DNA from: Acidobacteriota bacterium
GTDB taxonomy: Bacteria > Actinomycetota > Actinomycetes > Actinomycetales > Micrococcaceae
Length of the DNA stretch: 7,402 bases
Direction of reading: 5' to 3'
Assembly: GCA_019352125.1 (NCBI GenBank)
Contig: JABBNV010000040.1
Span: forward strand, 5,584-12,985
Shown here: positions 1-6,133 of the stretch, one piece after another
Layout: every line of letters starts with the position of its first letter
Numbering within the stretch: the stretch's first letter is position 1
The notes under the pieces: model-generated
What the model saw: only the letters and a program-made list of their open reading frames with translations
Told to the model about the DNA's origin: nothing
Database searches by the model: none
Translations under genes and position numbers: made by a program

Positions 1-510
1 GGATCGCTGGCAGCAGTTTCTCGCCGCGGTGGCACTGGCTATGTTGCTTCCTTCTCCAACACGGGAAATTACCCGGATGCCCTGGAGCACGGAGATTGGC
101 ATATTCCCTATGGCAAGGTTCCTCTGGTGGTTATTGAGGGTGGCGGTAATGATGCCACTCACGGTGCTACGGATACCGCCATTATTGCGAATGCAACCCG
201 CCTGGTGAAGGACTTGAAGGCCAGCTACCCGGATGCCAAATTCATCATGGTAGGCACCCTGGCGCGAGGGGCCAACTACGGCGGTGGACGCCGCACTGAG
301 GTAGATACCCTGCTGCGGCACTTTGCCAATGATCAAGGCATTGCCTTTATTAGCGCGGGAGACTGGATCACTCGTTACGGTCTCGGCACCCATATGGCGG
401 ATTCCGTGCACCTGAAACCAGCGGGGCACAAGATCCTCACCGACGTTTTGGCCGCTCAGCTCACCTCGGTAGGCGCACCCCACGCAAAACCTGCGGATCC
501 GGCCTCCTAA
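1..510 (+). CDS. SGNH-fold esterase/acyltransferase domain, C-terminal part (5' end outside window)
   Basis: The reading frame is open from base 1 to a TAA at 508-510, giving 169 residues of a protein that starts before the window. Two SGNH-hydrolase blocks are visible. GGGND (fragment residues 47-51) matches block III, whose Asn helps form the oxyanion hole. A D-S-V-H motif (Asp134, His137) followed by LKPAGH matches block V, which carries the catalytic Asp and His. The block I serine (GDS-like) would lie upstream and is not seen. Between the blocks is an alternating helix/strand pattern (for example KFIMVGT) expected of this alpha/beta fold. The family hydrolyses or transfers acyl groups. 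In Actinobacteria such a domain often ends a membrane acyltransferase-3 protein that modifies cell-surface glycans, but a free-standing secreted esterase is equally possible from this fragment. It converges on the transporter ATPase and seems functionally unrelated to it. Confidence 0.8.
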   Translation, partial: GSLAAVSRRGGTGYVASFSNTGNYPDALEHGDWHIPYGKVPLVVIEGGGNDATHGATDTAIIANATRLVKDLKASYPDAKFIMVGTLARGANYGGGRRTEVDTLLRHFANDQGIAFISAGDWITRYGLGTHMADSVHLKPAGHKILTDVLAAQLTSVGAPHAKPADPAS

Positions 511-540
511 AGTCGGAAATTTTAGGCTTCCACAAACACC

Positions 541-591
541 AAAGATCCCCTGCGCAGTTCTGAGTTGATCAGAACTGCGCAGGGGATCTTT
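541..591. terminator. Perfect 23-bp inverted repeat, probable bidirectional terminator
   Basis: The arms 541-563 and 569-591 are exact reverse complements, with a 5-base loop (GTTGA, 564-568). The base of the stem is AAAG/CTTT and the core is GC-rich, so an intrinsic terminator could form in either direction. It lies between two convergent stop codons (510 on plus, 604 on minus), the usual place for a shared terminator. The T tract is short: CTTTATG on the plus side and CTTTGGTGTTTG on the minus side. Termination may therefore rely mostly on the long stem. Confidence 0.75.
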
Positions 592-603
592 ATGTAGGTG
601 GTG

Positions 604-2499
604 CTATTCCGTGCCGACGGCCAGCAGCTGCTCGCGGAGTTCGCGGCGCTCGCGCTGCTTCTCAGGGTCAGGCAGCGGCACTGCGGCCAAGAGACGCTGC
701 GTGTACGGCTCCTTTGGGTTCCGCAGAATCTCATCCCTGGTGCCTTGCTCCACAATCTTGCCGCGCTGCATCACCACGATGCGGTCGGAGAGGTAGTCCA
801 CCACGGCAAGGTCGTGGGTAACGAAGAGGCAGGCGAATTTCATCTCATCTTGCAACTGCTGCAGCAGGTCCAGCACCTTGGCCTGAACCGAAACGTCAAG
901 CGCTGAGGTTGGCTCATCAGCCACCAACAGTTCTGGCCGCAGGGACAGCGCACGGGCAATACCTACACGCTGCTTCTGGCCGCCAGAGAGCTCATGCGGG
1001 TAGCGGTTGCGGTAGGAGCGCGGTAGCTCCACCTGGTCCAGTAACGTCTCGATGCGCTTCTGTAGATCAGCACCCTTGGCTACCTTGGCCAGGAACATCG
1101 GTTCGCCGATACTCTCACCGATGGGGAGACGCGGGTTCAGAGACGAAGAGGGGTCCTGGAACACCATGCCCACCTTCTGCCGCAGTGCGCGTAGATCCTT
1201 GCGCGTAGCGTGGGTGATATCCTCCCCCACCACATGCAGCGTTCCCTCGGCTACGGGGAGCAGACCCAGTGCTGCGCGGCCCACCGTGGTCTTTCCAGAC
1301 CCTGACTCCCCCACCAAACCAACAACCTGGCCCGGGTAGATGGACAGGTTGGCCCCCTCCACCGCGCGGAACGCCGGAACGCGCCCCTGCTTCGGGTACT
1401 CAATAGCAACGTTGGTCAGTTCCAACACCGCAGCACCGTGCTGCGCGGTGGAAGCCTCACGAGTGGCAGCCAACGCGCGGCGATTCTCCTCCTCGCGTCG
1501 TGCCAGCTCGACGGGATCCACACCGGAGACATCTCTGGCGGTCACCGAGGCTAGTGCCGCCGTGACGTCCACGTCGGCACCTTCTACGCTCCCCTGACCC
1601 AGGTGCGGCACAGCTGCCAGCAGATCCTGTGTGTACGGGTGCTGCGGCCTGTTGAAAATCTCATCCGCAGTGCCCGTTTCAACAATCAGGCCTTTGCGCA
1701 TGACGGCAATCCGGTCAGAGAGGTCAGCCACCACGCCCATGTCGTGCGTGATCAGCACAATGGCGGAATTCAGTTTATTGCGCAGGTTGCGCATCAGGTC
1801 AAGGATTTCCGCCTGGACAGTCACGTCAAGCGCCGTGGTCGGCTCATCCGCGATCAGCAGCTTCGGATCACAGGAGAGGGACTGGGCAATCATGGCGCGC
1901 TGACGCTGCCCACCGGAGAGCTGGTGGGGGTAGGACTTGAAGGCCTTCTCCGGGTCCGGGAGCTCTACCAATTCCAGCATACGGATGGCGCGCACGCGTG
2001 CCTCATCCGGGGAGATCTCGTTGTGTAACCGAAGCGTCTCCACAATCTGGAAACCAACGGTGTAGACGGGGTTCAGTGCCGTCATGGGTTCCTGGAAGAT
2101 GACGGCGACGTCTCTCCCGCGAATCCGGCGCAACTTGGCGCCGGTGGCGTTCAGAATCTCTTCACCATTGAGCAGAACACTTCCCGTGACGCGGCTGTTC
2201 TCCGGCAGCAGTCCCAGGATGGCCATGGAACTGGCGCTCTTCCCGGAGCCGGACTCGCCCACAATGGCCAGCACTTCGCCGCTGTGCACCTCGTAGTTGA
2301 GCTTGATTGCCGCTGGCACCCACTTCTTCTCCACGCCAAAGTCCACGGACAAGTCACGGACCTGCAGCACGGGTATGCCATGGTTTTTCACAGCAGAGTC
2401 AGAGATTCTCGATGATGAACCCGCGGGATCAATATTGACGACGGCGTCGGAGTTGTCGGGCTCTTGGCCGGCAACATGCTTTTTGCCTGGATCAGACAT
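604..2499 (-). CDS. Fused two-domain ABC transporter ATP-binding protein (DppD-DppF / GsiA-like)
   Basis: This 631-residue cytoplasmic protein powers the importer formed with the DppB and DppC permeases encoded upstream. It holds two complete ATPase domains, as in GsiA or YejF, rather than separate D and F subunits. Domain 1 has Walker A GESGSGKS (81-88), Q-loop Gln136, signature LSGGQ (194-198), Walker B LLIADEP (214-220) with Glu219, and switch His252. Domain 2 has Walker A GESGSGKT (397-404), Gln448, LSGGQ (504-508), LLVADEP (524-530) with Glu529, and His562. Each domain ends in the peptide-family C-terminal element (HPYT at 287-290, EPYT at 597-600). Both ATP sites therefore look canonical. 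A charged, Glu/Arg-rich linker occupies about 325-355. The first ~42 residues are a polar Ser/Asp-rich extension before the first core strand. The ATG at 2499 is supported by GGAAGGA at 2511-2517, 11 bases upstream. The gene ends just before the shared hairpin at 541-591. The substrate is not determined. Confidence 0.95.
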   Translation of the reverse strand: MSDPGKKHVAGQEPDNSDAVVNIDPAGSSSRISDSAVKNHGIPVLQVRDLSVDFGVEKKWVPAAIKLNYEVHSGEVLAIVGESGSGKSASSMAILGLLPENSRVTGSVLLNGEEILNATGAKLRRIRGRDVAVIFQEPMTALNPVYTVGFQIVETLRLHNEISPDEARVRAIRMLELVELPDPEKAFKSYPHQLSGGQRQRAMIAQSLSCDPKLLIADEPTTALDVTVQAEILDLMRNLRNKLNSAIVLITHDMGVVADLSDRIAVMRKGLIVETGTADEIFNRPQHPYTQDLLAAVPHLGQGSVEGADVDVTAALASVTARDVSGVDPVELARREEENRRALAATREASTAQHGAAVLELTNVAIEYPKQGRVPAFRAVEGANLSIYPGQVVGLVGESGSGKTTVGRAALGLLPVAEGTLHVVGEDITHATRKDLRALRQKVGMVFQDPSSSLNPRLPIGESIGEPMFLAKVAKGADLQKRIETLLDQVELPRSYRNRYPHELSGGQKQRVGIARALSLRPELLVADEPTSALDVSVQAKVLDLLQQLQDEMKFACLFVTHDLAVVDYLSDRIVVMQRGKIVEQGTRDEILRNPKEPYTQRLLAAVPLPDPEKQRERRELREQLLAVGTE

Positions 2500-2581
2500 A
2501 ATTAGTTATTTCCTTCCACCCGCGGTCAGCGCACTGGCGATGACAAGCGAACTGACTTGGATTCGATGAAATGATGGACTT
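2500..2581. promoter_or_regulatory. Divergent intergenic region with the ATPase ribosome binding site
   Basis: These 82 bases separate the start of the ATPase gene (minus) from the start of the PH-domain gene (plus), so any separate promoters for the two genes should be here or in the neighbouring coding sequence. The clear element is GGAAGGA on the minus strand (2511-2517), a good Shine-Dalgarno sequence for the ATPase. On the plus side only a weak purine stretch (GATGGA) precedes the PH-gene ATG. I do not find a convincing -35/-10 pair on either strand. A 5-bp GTCAG/CTGAC inverted repeat (2525-2529, 2552-2556) is too short to call an operator. Confidence 0.45.
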
Positions 2582-3202
2582 ATGAGCATTGACGCACCGT
2601 CCCCGCCGCGACCGTTTCGCCCGCGAACTTCAGTCTTTCTGGCGATCATTTCCTGGCTCATTGGTTTAGCCATCATTGTGTTCTCGCTTCCCGCAGGGGC
2701 GGCCGGTCTGGCCGGTATTCCCCTGGGGCTTGCTATTGCATGCCTTGGCTATTGGCTGTTCTGGTTTCCCACGGTGCGCGTTGACGACGACGCCGTCACC
2801 CTGGTCAATCCCGTGGTGACGGTTCGCATCCCGTGGGTTGCGCTGATCAACGTGGACACCAAGTTCGCGCTGACGCTCTTCACCCCGAGCGGCAAGTACG
2901 CCGCATGGGCTGCCCCAGCTCAGGGAGCCCTGGGCACCTTCCGCGCCAGCACTCACGACGCCACAGATCTGCCGCGAAGTAGTTACGGCCGCAACGGCGG
3001 TCTGCGCCCCGGCGACCTGAAGAACAGTGACTCCGGGGCGGCAGCCGCCTTGGTGCGCACTCACTGGGCCGCCCTGGTGGAGGCGGGCGCCATTGACGTT
3101 GACCAGTTGTCCACCGTCAAGGAAACCCAACGGGTGAATTGGCTGGTTCTCAGCGTGACCCTGGTACTGGTCATTGCAGCCATGGCTGTGCTGAGCGTCT
3201 AG
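2582..3202 (+). CDS. Membrane-anchored PH-domain protein of unknown function
   Basis: This 206-residue protein resembles the small actinobacterial membrane proteins that carry a bacterial PH-like domain. Two hydrophobic helices (about 16-37 and 42-62) form an N-terminal hairpin. They are followed by WFPTVRVDDDAVTLVNP (61-77), the typical opening of the domain, then short beta strands ending near residue 113 (IPW at 83-85, SGKYAAWAAP at 103-112). A polar, glycine- and arginine-containing linker (about 120-152) leads to a probable helix containing RTHWAALVEAG (159-169) and a last membrane helix (187-205). The family's biochemical role is largely unknown. The ATG at 2582 is the only suitable ATG, but its ribosome binding site is weak. 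The gene runs opposite to the transporter genes on both sides, and its stop lies 22 bp from the dppC stop, with no strong terminator between. A functional link to the importer is only inferred from position. Confidence 0.85.
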   Translation: MSIDAPSPPRPFRPRTSVFLAIISWLIGLAIIVFSLPAGAAGLAGIPLGLAIACLGYWLFWFPTVRVDDDAVTLVNPVVTVRIPWVALINVDTKFALTLFTPSGKYAAWAAPAQGALGTFRASTHDATDLPRSSYGRNGGLRPGDLKNSDSGAAAALVRTHWAALVEAGAIDVDQLSTVKETQRVNWLVLSVTLVLVIAAMAVLSV

Positions 3203-3224
3203 GAAGGATCCGTAGGCGCGCATC

Positions 3225-4391
3225 TTAGGCGCCGGTGCCCGTGCCATCACCAGCGGGGACCAGCGTCTTGTGCTGCTTTGCAGCTGCCTTCTGCTCCCGG
3301 CGCTCCACAGCCTTAGAGCTGAACTTCTTCTGTCTCGGATCAAACGCATCGCGCAGACCGTCACCAATGAAGTTGATGCACAAACAGATCAGCACAATGA
3401 ACAGACCTGGCCACCAGAACAGCCAGGGCCGGGTGGAGAAGGACTCCTGATTCTGGCTCACCAGCACACCCAAGGAAGTATCCGGGGGCTTGACGCCGAA
3501 CCCGAGGTAGCTCAGTCCAGCCTCCAACAAAATGGCGGAGGACATCAGCAACGTCGTATTGACAATGATGACGCCAAGGGCGTTGGGCAGGATGTGCTTG
3601 AAAATGATGCGCGTGCTGCTGGCACCGGCAATCTGGGCAGCGTCAACAAATTCGCGCTCGCGCAGGGTGAGGAATTCACCACGCACCAATCGCGCCATGT
3701 TGGTCCAAATCACCAGCCCCAGGAATGTACCAAGCAGCACTACGCCAAAGTTCTGCTGAAGCCAGCCGAACATCAGGTCAATCCATGACTTGCTGACAGT
3801 GATCGAGCCATCCGCATTGACCACTGTGGTGCCGCTTCCCGCGTTACTGGCCACGGTGCCAAGCACAGCGGCCAGCACGATCACGGGAATGATGATGACG
3901 ATGTCAGTGAAACGCATCAGGATCGCTTCGATCCAGCCACGGAAGTAACCGGAGAGTGCACCAATCACCACGCCGACGAACGCCCCGATAACGCCAATGG
4001 TGAACATCACGATGATGGACAGCTGGGCACCGCGCATGGTCATAGCGAACATGTCACGCCCCACGCGGTCCTGACCGAAGGGGTGATCGCCCCAGCTGAA
4101 GGGGCCACTGACGGTGGGGGCACCACCGTTGACCATTGCTGGAGTGTCTGAGTAGCTGTAGTGCCACCAGCCGGGAATGTTGATCCAGCCCCACAGCTTG
4201 ATGCCCTGGGAGGAGAAAACCAAAATCAGCACCAGCGCGAAGACAATCATGGAGACGACGGCGGCATTATGACCGAAGAATCTTTTGAGGACAATCTGAC
4301 CCTGGCTCAGACCCTTGACTGCCTCAGCATCCTCCATGGGAGCTTCCGGTGGCTGCGGTGGGGTGGTTTCTGGAGAAACGATGGTTGTCAT
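3225..4391 (-). CDS. dppC: DppC-type ABC transporter permease
   Basis: This 388-residue inner-membrane permease pairs with DppB to form the translocation channel. The family signature HPFGQDRVGRDMF (103-115) precedes the helical core. Membrane segments are seen near 45-62, 124-148, 163-183, 214-232, 271-293 and 326-345. The cytoplasmic EAA loop that docks on the ATPase is clear: DAAQIAGAS (250-258) to HILPN (266-270). LSYLGFG (293-299) and GLRDAFDPR (345-353) are typical of the C-terminal region. A polar stretch of about 30 residues (183-213), rich in Gly, Ser, Thr and Asn, lengthens the external loop between helices 3 and 4. A Lys/Ala-rich tail (355-388) follows the usual DPR end. The ATG at 4391 overlaps the dppB stop as ATGA, and GAAGG at 4399-4403 lies 7 bases upstream, so the two are probably translationally coupled. 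The Dpp name refers to family; the substrate is unknown. Confidence 0.93.
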   Translation of the reverse strand: MTTIVSPETTPPQPPEAPMEDAEAVKGLSQGQIVLKRFFGHNAAVVSMIVFALVLILVFSSQGIKLWGWINIPGWWHYSYSDTPAMVNGGAPTVSGPFSWGDHPFGQDRVGRDMFAMTMRGAQLSIIVMFTIGVIGAFVGVVIGALSGYFRGWIEAILMRFTDIVIIIPVIVLAAVLGTVASNAGSGTTVVNADGSITVSKSWIDLMFGWLQQNFGVVLLGTFLGLVIWTNMARLVRGEFLTLREREFVDAAQIAGASSTRIIFKHILPNALGVIIVNTTLLMSSAILLEAGLSYLGFGVKPPDTSLGVLVSQNQESFSTRPWLFWWPGLFIVLICLCINFIGDGLRDAFDPRQKKFSSKAVERREQKAAAKQHKTLVPAGDGTGTGA

Positions 4392-5929
4392 GATTTCACC
4401 TTCACTCGGGGATCAAGCGCGGAGTACGTAAGGTCCGCTAAGAGGTTGAACAGCAATGCTGCAATGGCAACCACCACAAAGAACCCCATCACTGGGTTGG
4501 GGTCTACAGTTTTCAACCCATTGGCAAACATGGTGCCCATACCGCTGAAGGAGAAGACCCGCTCAGTGATAATCGCTCCACCAATCAGGGACCCGATATC
4601 AAAGGCCACCACTGTGGCCAGCGGAATCAGCGCGTTGCGGAATGCATGGCGCATCACGACAGTTCGCTCGGAAAGCCCCTTGGCGCGTGCTGTACGGATG
4701 TAGTCCATGTTCATAATTTCCAGCATGGAACCACGGGAGTAACGAGTGTAGGAGGCAATAGAAATGAGAATCAAAGCAATAGTGGGCAGCACCAGGTGCG
4801 TCATCCTGTCCAGGCTCATGTTCCAGAAGTCGCCGTTAAAACCCGGTGTGGTGGCCCCAATCGTGGCAATTGGCCTGCCCCGAATGCGTCCGTTGGCAAA
4901 GTACTGGGGCCACGCCTGCATGAACCTGTCAGCAGTGATCAGCAGTCCCATGATCACGGCAGTGATTGCCGCTGCGCGCATGCTCTGAGCGCGATCGTAC
5001 CCGCCCCAGAGGTAACCAATCAGCATACCGAAGCCGACGGCGACGATGGCGAGGATCAGCATCATCAATGGCGTTGCTGCGGCCAGCAGCGGCTGAATGG
5101 GAAAGTACAAGATGACGCCTACCAGCGCGGCTGTCAAAGCAGCGTACAGTGCATGTTTGTTGCGCAGCCCAGCCACAAGCGTGGTGATACCAAACGCGGC
5201 ACCCGCGCCGAGGATCGCAACGAGCACTAGACCCAGCCCGGGGGTCAGGAACCAACCCGTGGCCGATAGCGCAGCGAGGATGATGATGGTGGCCACCAGT
5301 GAAATACCGAAGGCGATCAGGCGCTTCTTCCAGCCAGCGCGCACAATGGCCATGGCAATCAAGCCGACCACCAACCCCGCAACAATCATCACCCCTATAG
5401 GTATTTGCGGATCCTTGAGGAAGTCATTGAACCCAATGGCACCAAACTCCTTCAGGAGCACTGCGGCCCAGAAAATGGGCAGAGAGAAGAACAGGAAGGC
5501 CATGAAGGTGACGCCATAGTCCAGTGCGCTGTACTGGCGCAGGGCGGTGACAATACCCAGCGTGACACCAATCAGAATTGCCAGCACCGTTGCAACGACT
5601 ACCAGGGAGAGCGTCGCAATCATTGCCGCGCCCAGCTGTTGAGTCACATCTTGCCCTTGGAGGTTCTTCCCCAGATCGCAGCTATTGGCGAAGGGAACTA
5701 CACAGCCTGCTGCTCCCTTTAGCCATATGAAATAGCGCAACGGCGCCGGAACGTCCAGATGGAGCAGCTGCGTGCGCTGCCCAATGAGCTGAGCCTTGTT
5801 GGGTAAGGGACTGGACCGCAATTCCGCAAGCGGATCTCCTGACGCCGCTGTCAGAAGGTAGACCAGAAATGAGGCACCCAACAGGATCAGTACGGCGGCG
5901 ACAAGGCGCCTGATGATGTACGTCACCAT
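4388..5929 (-). CDS. dppB: DppB-type ABC transporter permease with a large membrane insertion
   Basis: This 513-residue permease is the partner of DppC. The family framework is complete. Helix 1 is at about 9-28 and begins after YIIRRL, and helices 2 and 3 are at about 103-128 and 139-160. HLVLPTIAL (378-386) enters helix 4, and the EAA-type loop runs from DYIRTARAKGLSER (409-422) to RHAFRNALIP (427-436). ITERVFSFSGMG (454-465) and ADLTYSALDPRVK (498-510) complete the C-terminal half. Usual members have about 310-340 residues. The excess lies between helices 3 and 4 (about 177-340), where six additional hydrophobic segments occur. An even number keeps the EAA loop on the cytoplasmic side. I chose the ATG at 5929 because GAGG (5941-5944) lies 11 bases before it. 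An in-frame TTG at 5938 is only 2 bases from that GAGG and would add three residues. Conserved ends on both sides argue for a functional gene, not a frameshift fusion. Confidence 0.93.
   Translation of the reverse strand: MVTYIIRRLVAAVLILLGASFLVYLLTAASGDPLAELRSSPLPNKAQLIGQRTQLLHLDVPAPLRYFIWLKGAAGCVVPFANSCDLGKNLQGQDVTQQLGAAMIATLSLVVVATVLAILIGVTLGIVTALRQYSALDYGVTFMAFLFFSLPIFWAAVLLKEFGAIGFNDFLKDPQIPIGVMIVAGLVVGLIAMAIVRAGWKKRLIAFGISLVATIIILAALSATGWFLTPGLGLVLVAILGAGAAFGITTLVAGLRNKHALYAALTAALVGVILYFPIQPLLAAATPLMMLILAIVAVGFGMLIGYLWGGYDRAQSMRAAAITAVIMGLLITADRFMQAWPQYFANGRIRGRPIATIGATTPGFNGDFWNMSLDRMTHLVLPTIALILISIASYTRYSRGSMLEIMNMDYIRTARAKGLSERTVVMRHAFRNALIPLATVVAFDIGSLIGGAIITERVFSFSGMGTMFANGLKTVDPNPVMGFFVVVAIAALLFNLLADLTYSALDPRVKVKS
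4910..5401 (-). repeat. Three tandem ~55-residue two-helix units within DppB
   Basis: The extra segment of DppB (residues 177-340) reads as three successive units. They start at Pro177, Pro230 and Pro287, and a further Pro follows the third at 341. Each unit has a hydrophobic helix, then a short polar turn with a small residue plus Gly and W/L/Y (AGW 198-200, AGL 253-255, GGY 309-311). A Lys/Arg/Asn/Asp-containing stretch and a second hydrophobic helix follow. The distance from first Pro to the Gly is 22, 24 and 23 residues, and from Gly to the next Pro 31, 33 and 31. Units 2 and 3 also share an A-A pair at the start of the second helix. The spacing is seen directly; origin by duplication is inference, since membrane hairpins can look alike by chance. 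Confidence 0.45.
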
Positions 5930-5956
5930 GAATATCAAAACCTCGATTATGTTATG

Positions 5957-5972
5957 CCGGGGGGTTACCCGG
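5957..5972 (-). promoter_or_regulatory. GC-rich hairpin just upstream of dppB start
   Basis: CCGGG (5957-5961) and CCCGG (5968-5972) can pair around a 6-base loop. This places a small GC hairpin about 12 bases upstream of the dppB Shine-Dalgarno GAGG (5941-5944). It could modulate ribosome access to dppB. The stem is only 5 bp, so chance occurrence is possible. Confidence 0.3.
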
Positions 5973-6014
5973 TGCTGCTGCAGAATCTTACTGCATAGTT
6001 ACGATCCTCAGGCT

Positions 6015-6035
6015 GCCCACAGCCGCTTCGTGGGC
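6015..6035. repeat. Short inverted repeat in the binding protein-dppB gap
   Basis: GCCCAC (6015-6020) and GTGGGC (6030-6035) form a 6-bp stem with a 9-base loop. An alternative pairing of TGCCC (6014-6018) with GGGCA (6042-6046) overlaps it. It may add to RNA folding between the two cistrons, but the stem is short and no T run follows. Confidence 0.3.
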
Positions 6036-6063
6036 GCTGCCGGGCAATCGTGAGAACTCACCA

Positions 6064-6106
6064 CAATGGCGCCGAGACCATGAATCGTGCGGTCCCGACG
6101 CCATTG
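6064..6106 (-). promoter_or_regulatory. Intercistronic hairpin after the binding-protein gene
   Basis: The arms 6064-6079 and 6091-6106 pair over 16 positions, ending in CAATGGCG/CGCCATTG at the base. The two non-Watson-Crick positions (6072/6098 and 6075/6095) are A-C in plus-strand RNA but G-U in minus-strand RNA, and 6080/6090 adds a third G-U closing pair. The structure is therefore much better in the transcript of the transporter genes. It starts about 27 bases past the binding-protein stop, and no T run follows. Such a hairpin commonly protects the upstream binding-protein mRNA from 3' decay and lets only part of transcription continue into the permease genes. That role is inferred here, and an attenuator or weak terminator is also possible. 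Confidence 0.65.
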
Positions 6107-6133
6107 CAGTTTACGTGAGAAGGGGAGCAGAAA

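Noticed and set aside
1603..2028. Plus-strand reading frame of 141 residues opposite the ATPase
   Set aside because: It lies over the first ATPase domain on the other strand, resembles no family, and has no start context.
2525..2556. GTCAG/CTGAC inverted repeat in the divergent gap as a regulator operator
   Set aside because: Five-base arms separated by 22 bases are expected by chance.
3213..3232. Direct repeat TAGGCGC (3213-3219, 3226-3232) and 5-bp GGCGC/GCGCC stem between the PH and dppC stops
   Set aside because: It is too short and lacks a T run, so it is not called a terminator or attachment site.
2666..3367. 233-residue minus-strand reading frame opposite the PH-domain gene
   Set aside because: It overlaps the end of dppC and lies antisense to a gene with clear membrane helices and a PH-like domain. 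Its translation is rich in Arg, His and Gln with no recognisable domain.
3270..3788. Plus-strand reading frame of 172 residues opposite the dppC end
   Set aside because: It is antisense to the conserved EAA loop region of DppC, and the composition is not protein-like.
4161..5230. Long plus-strand reading frames (180 and 194 residues) opposite dppC and dppB
   Set aside because: They are antisense to well-conserved permease genes, and their His/Asn/Gln-rich translations look like frame shadows.
5936..5938. TTG as the dppB start
   Set aside because: It lies only 2 bases from the GAGG ribosome binding site, while the ATG at 5929 has normal spacing.
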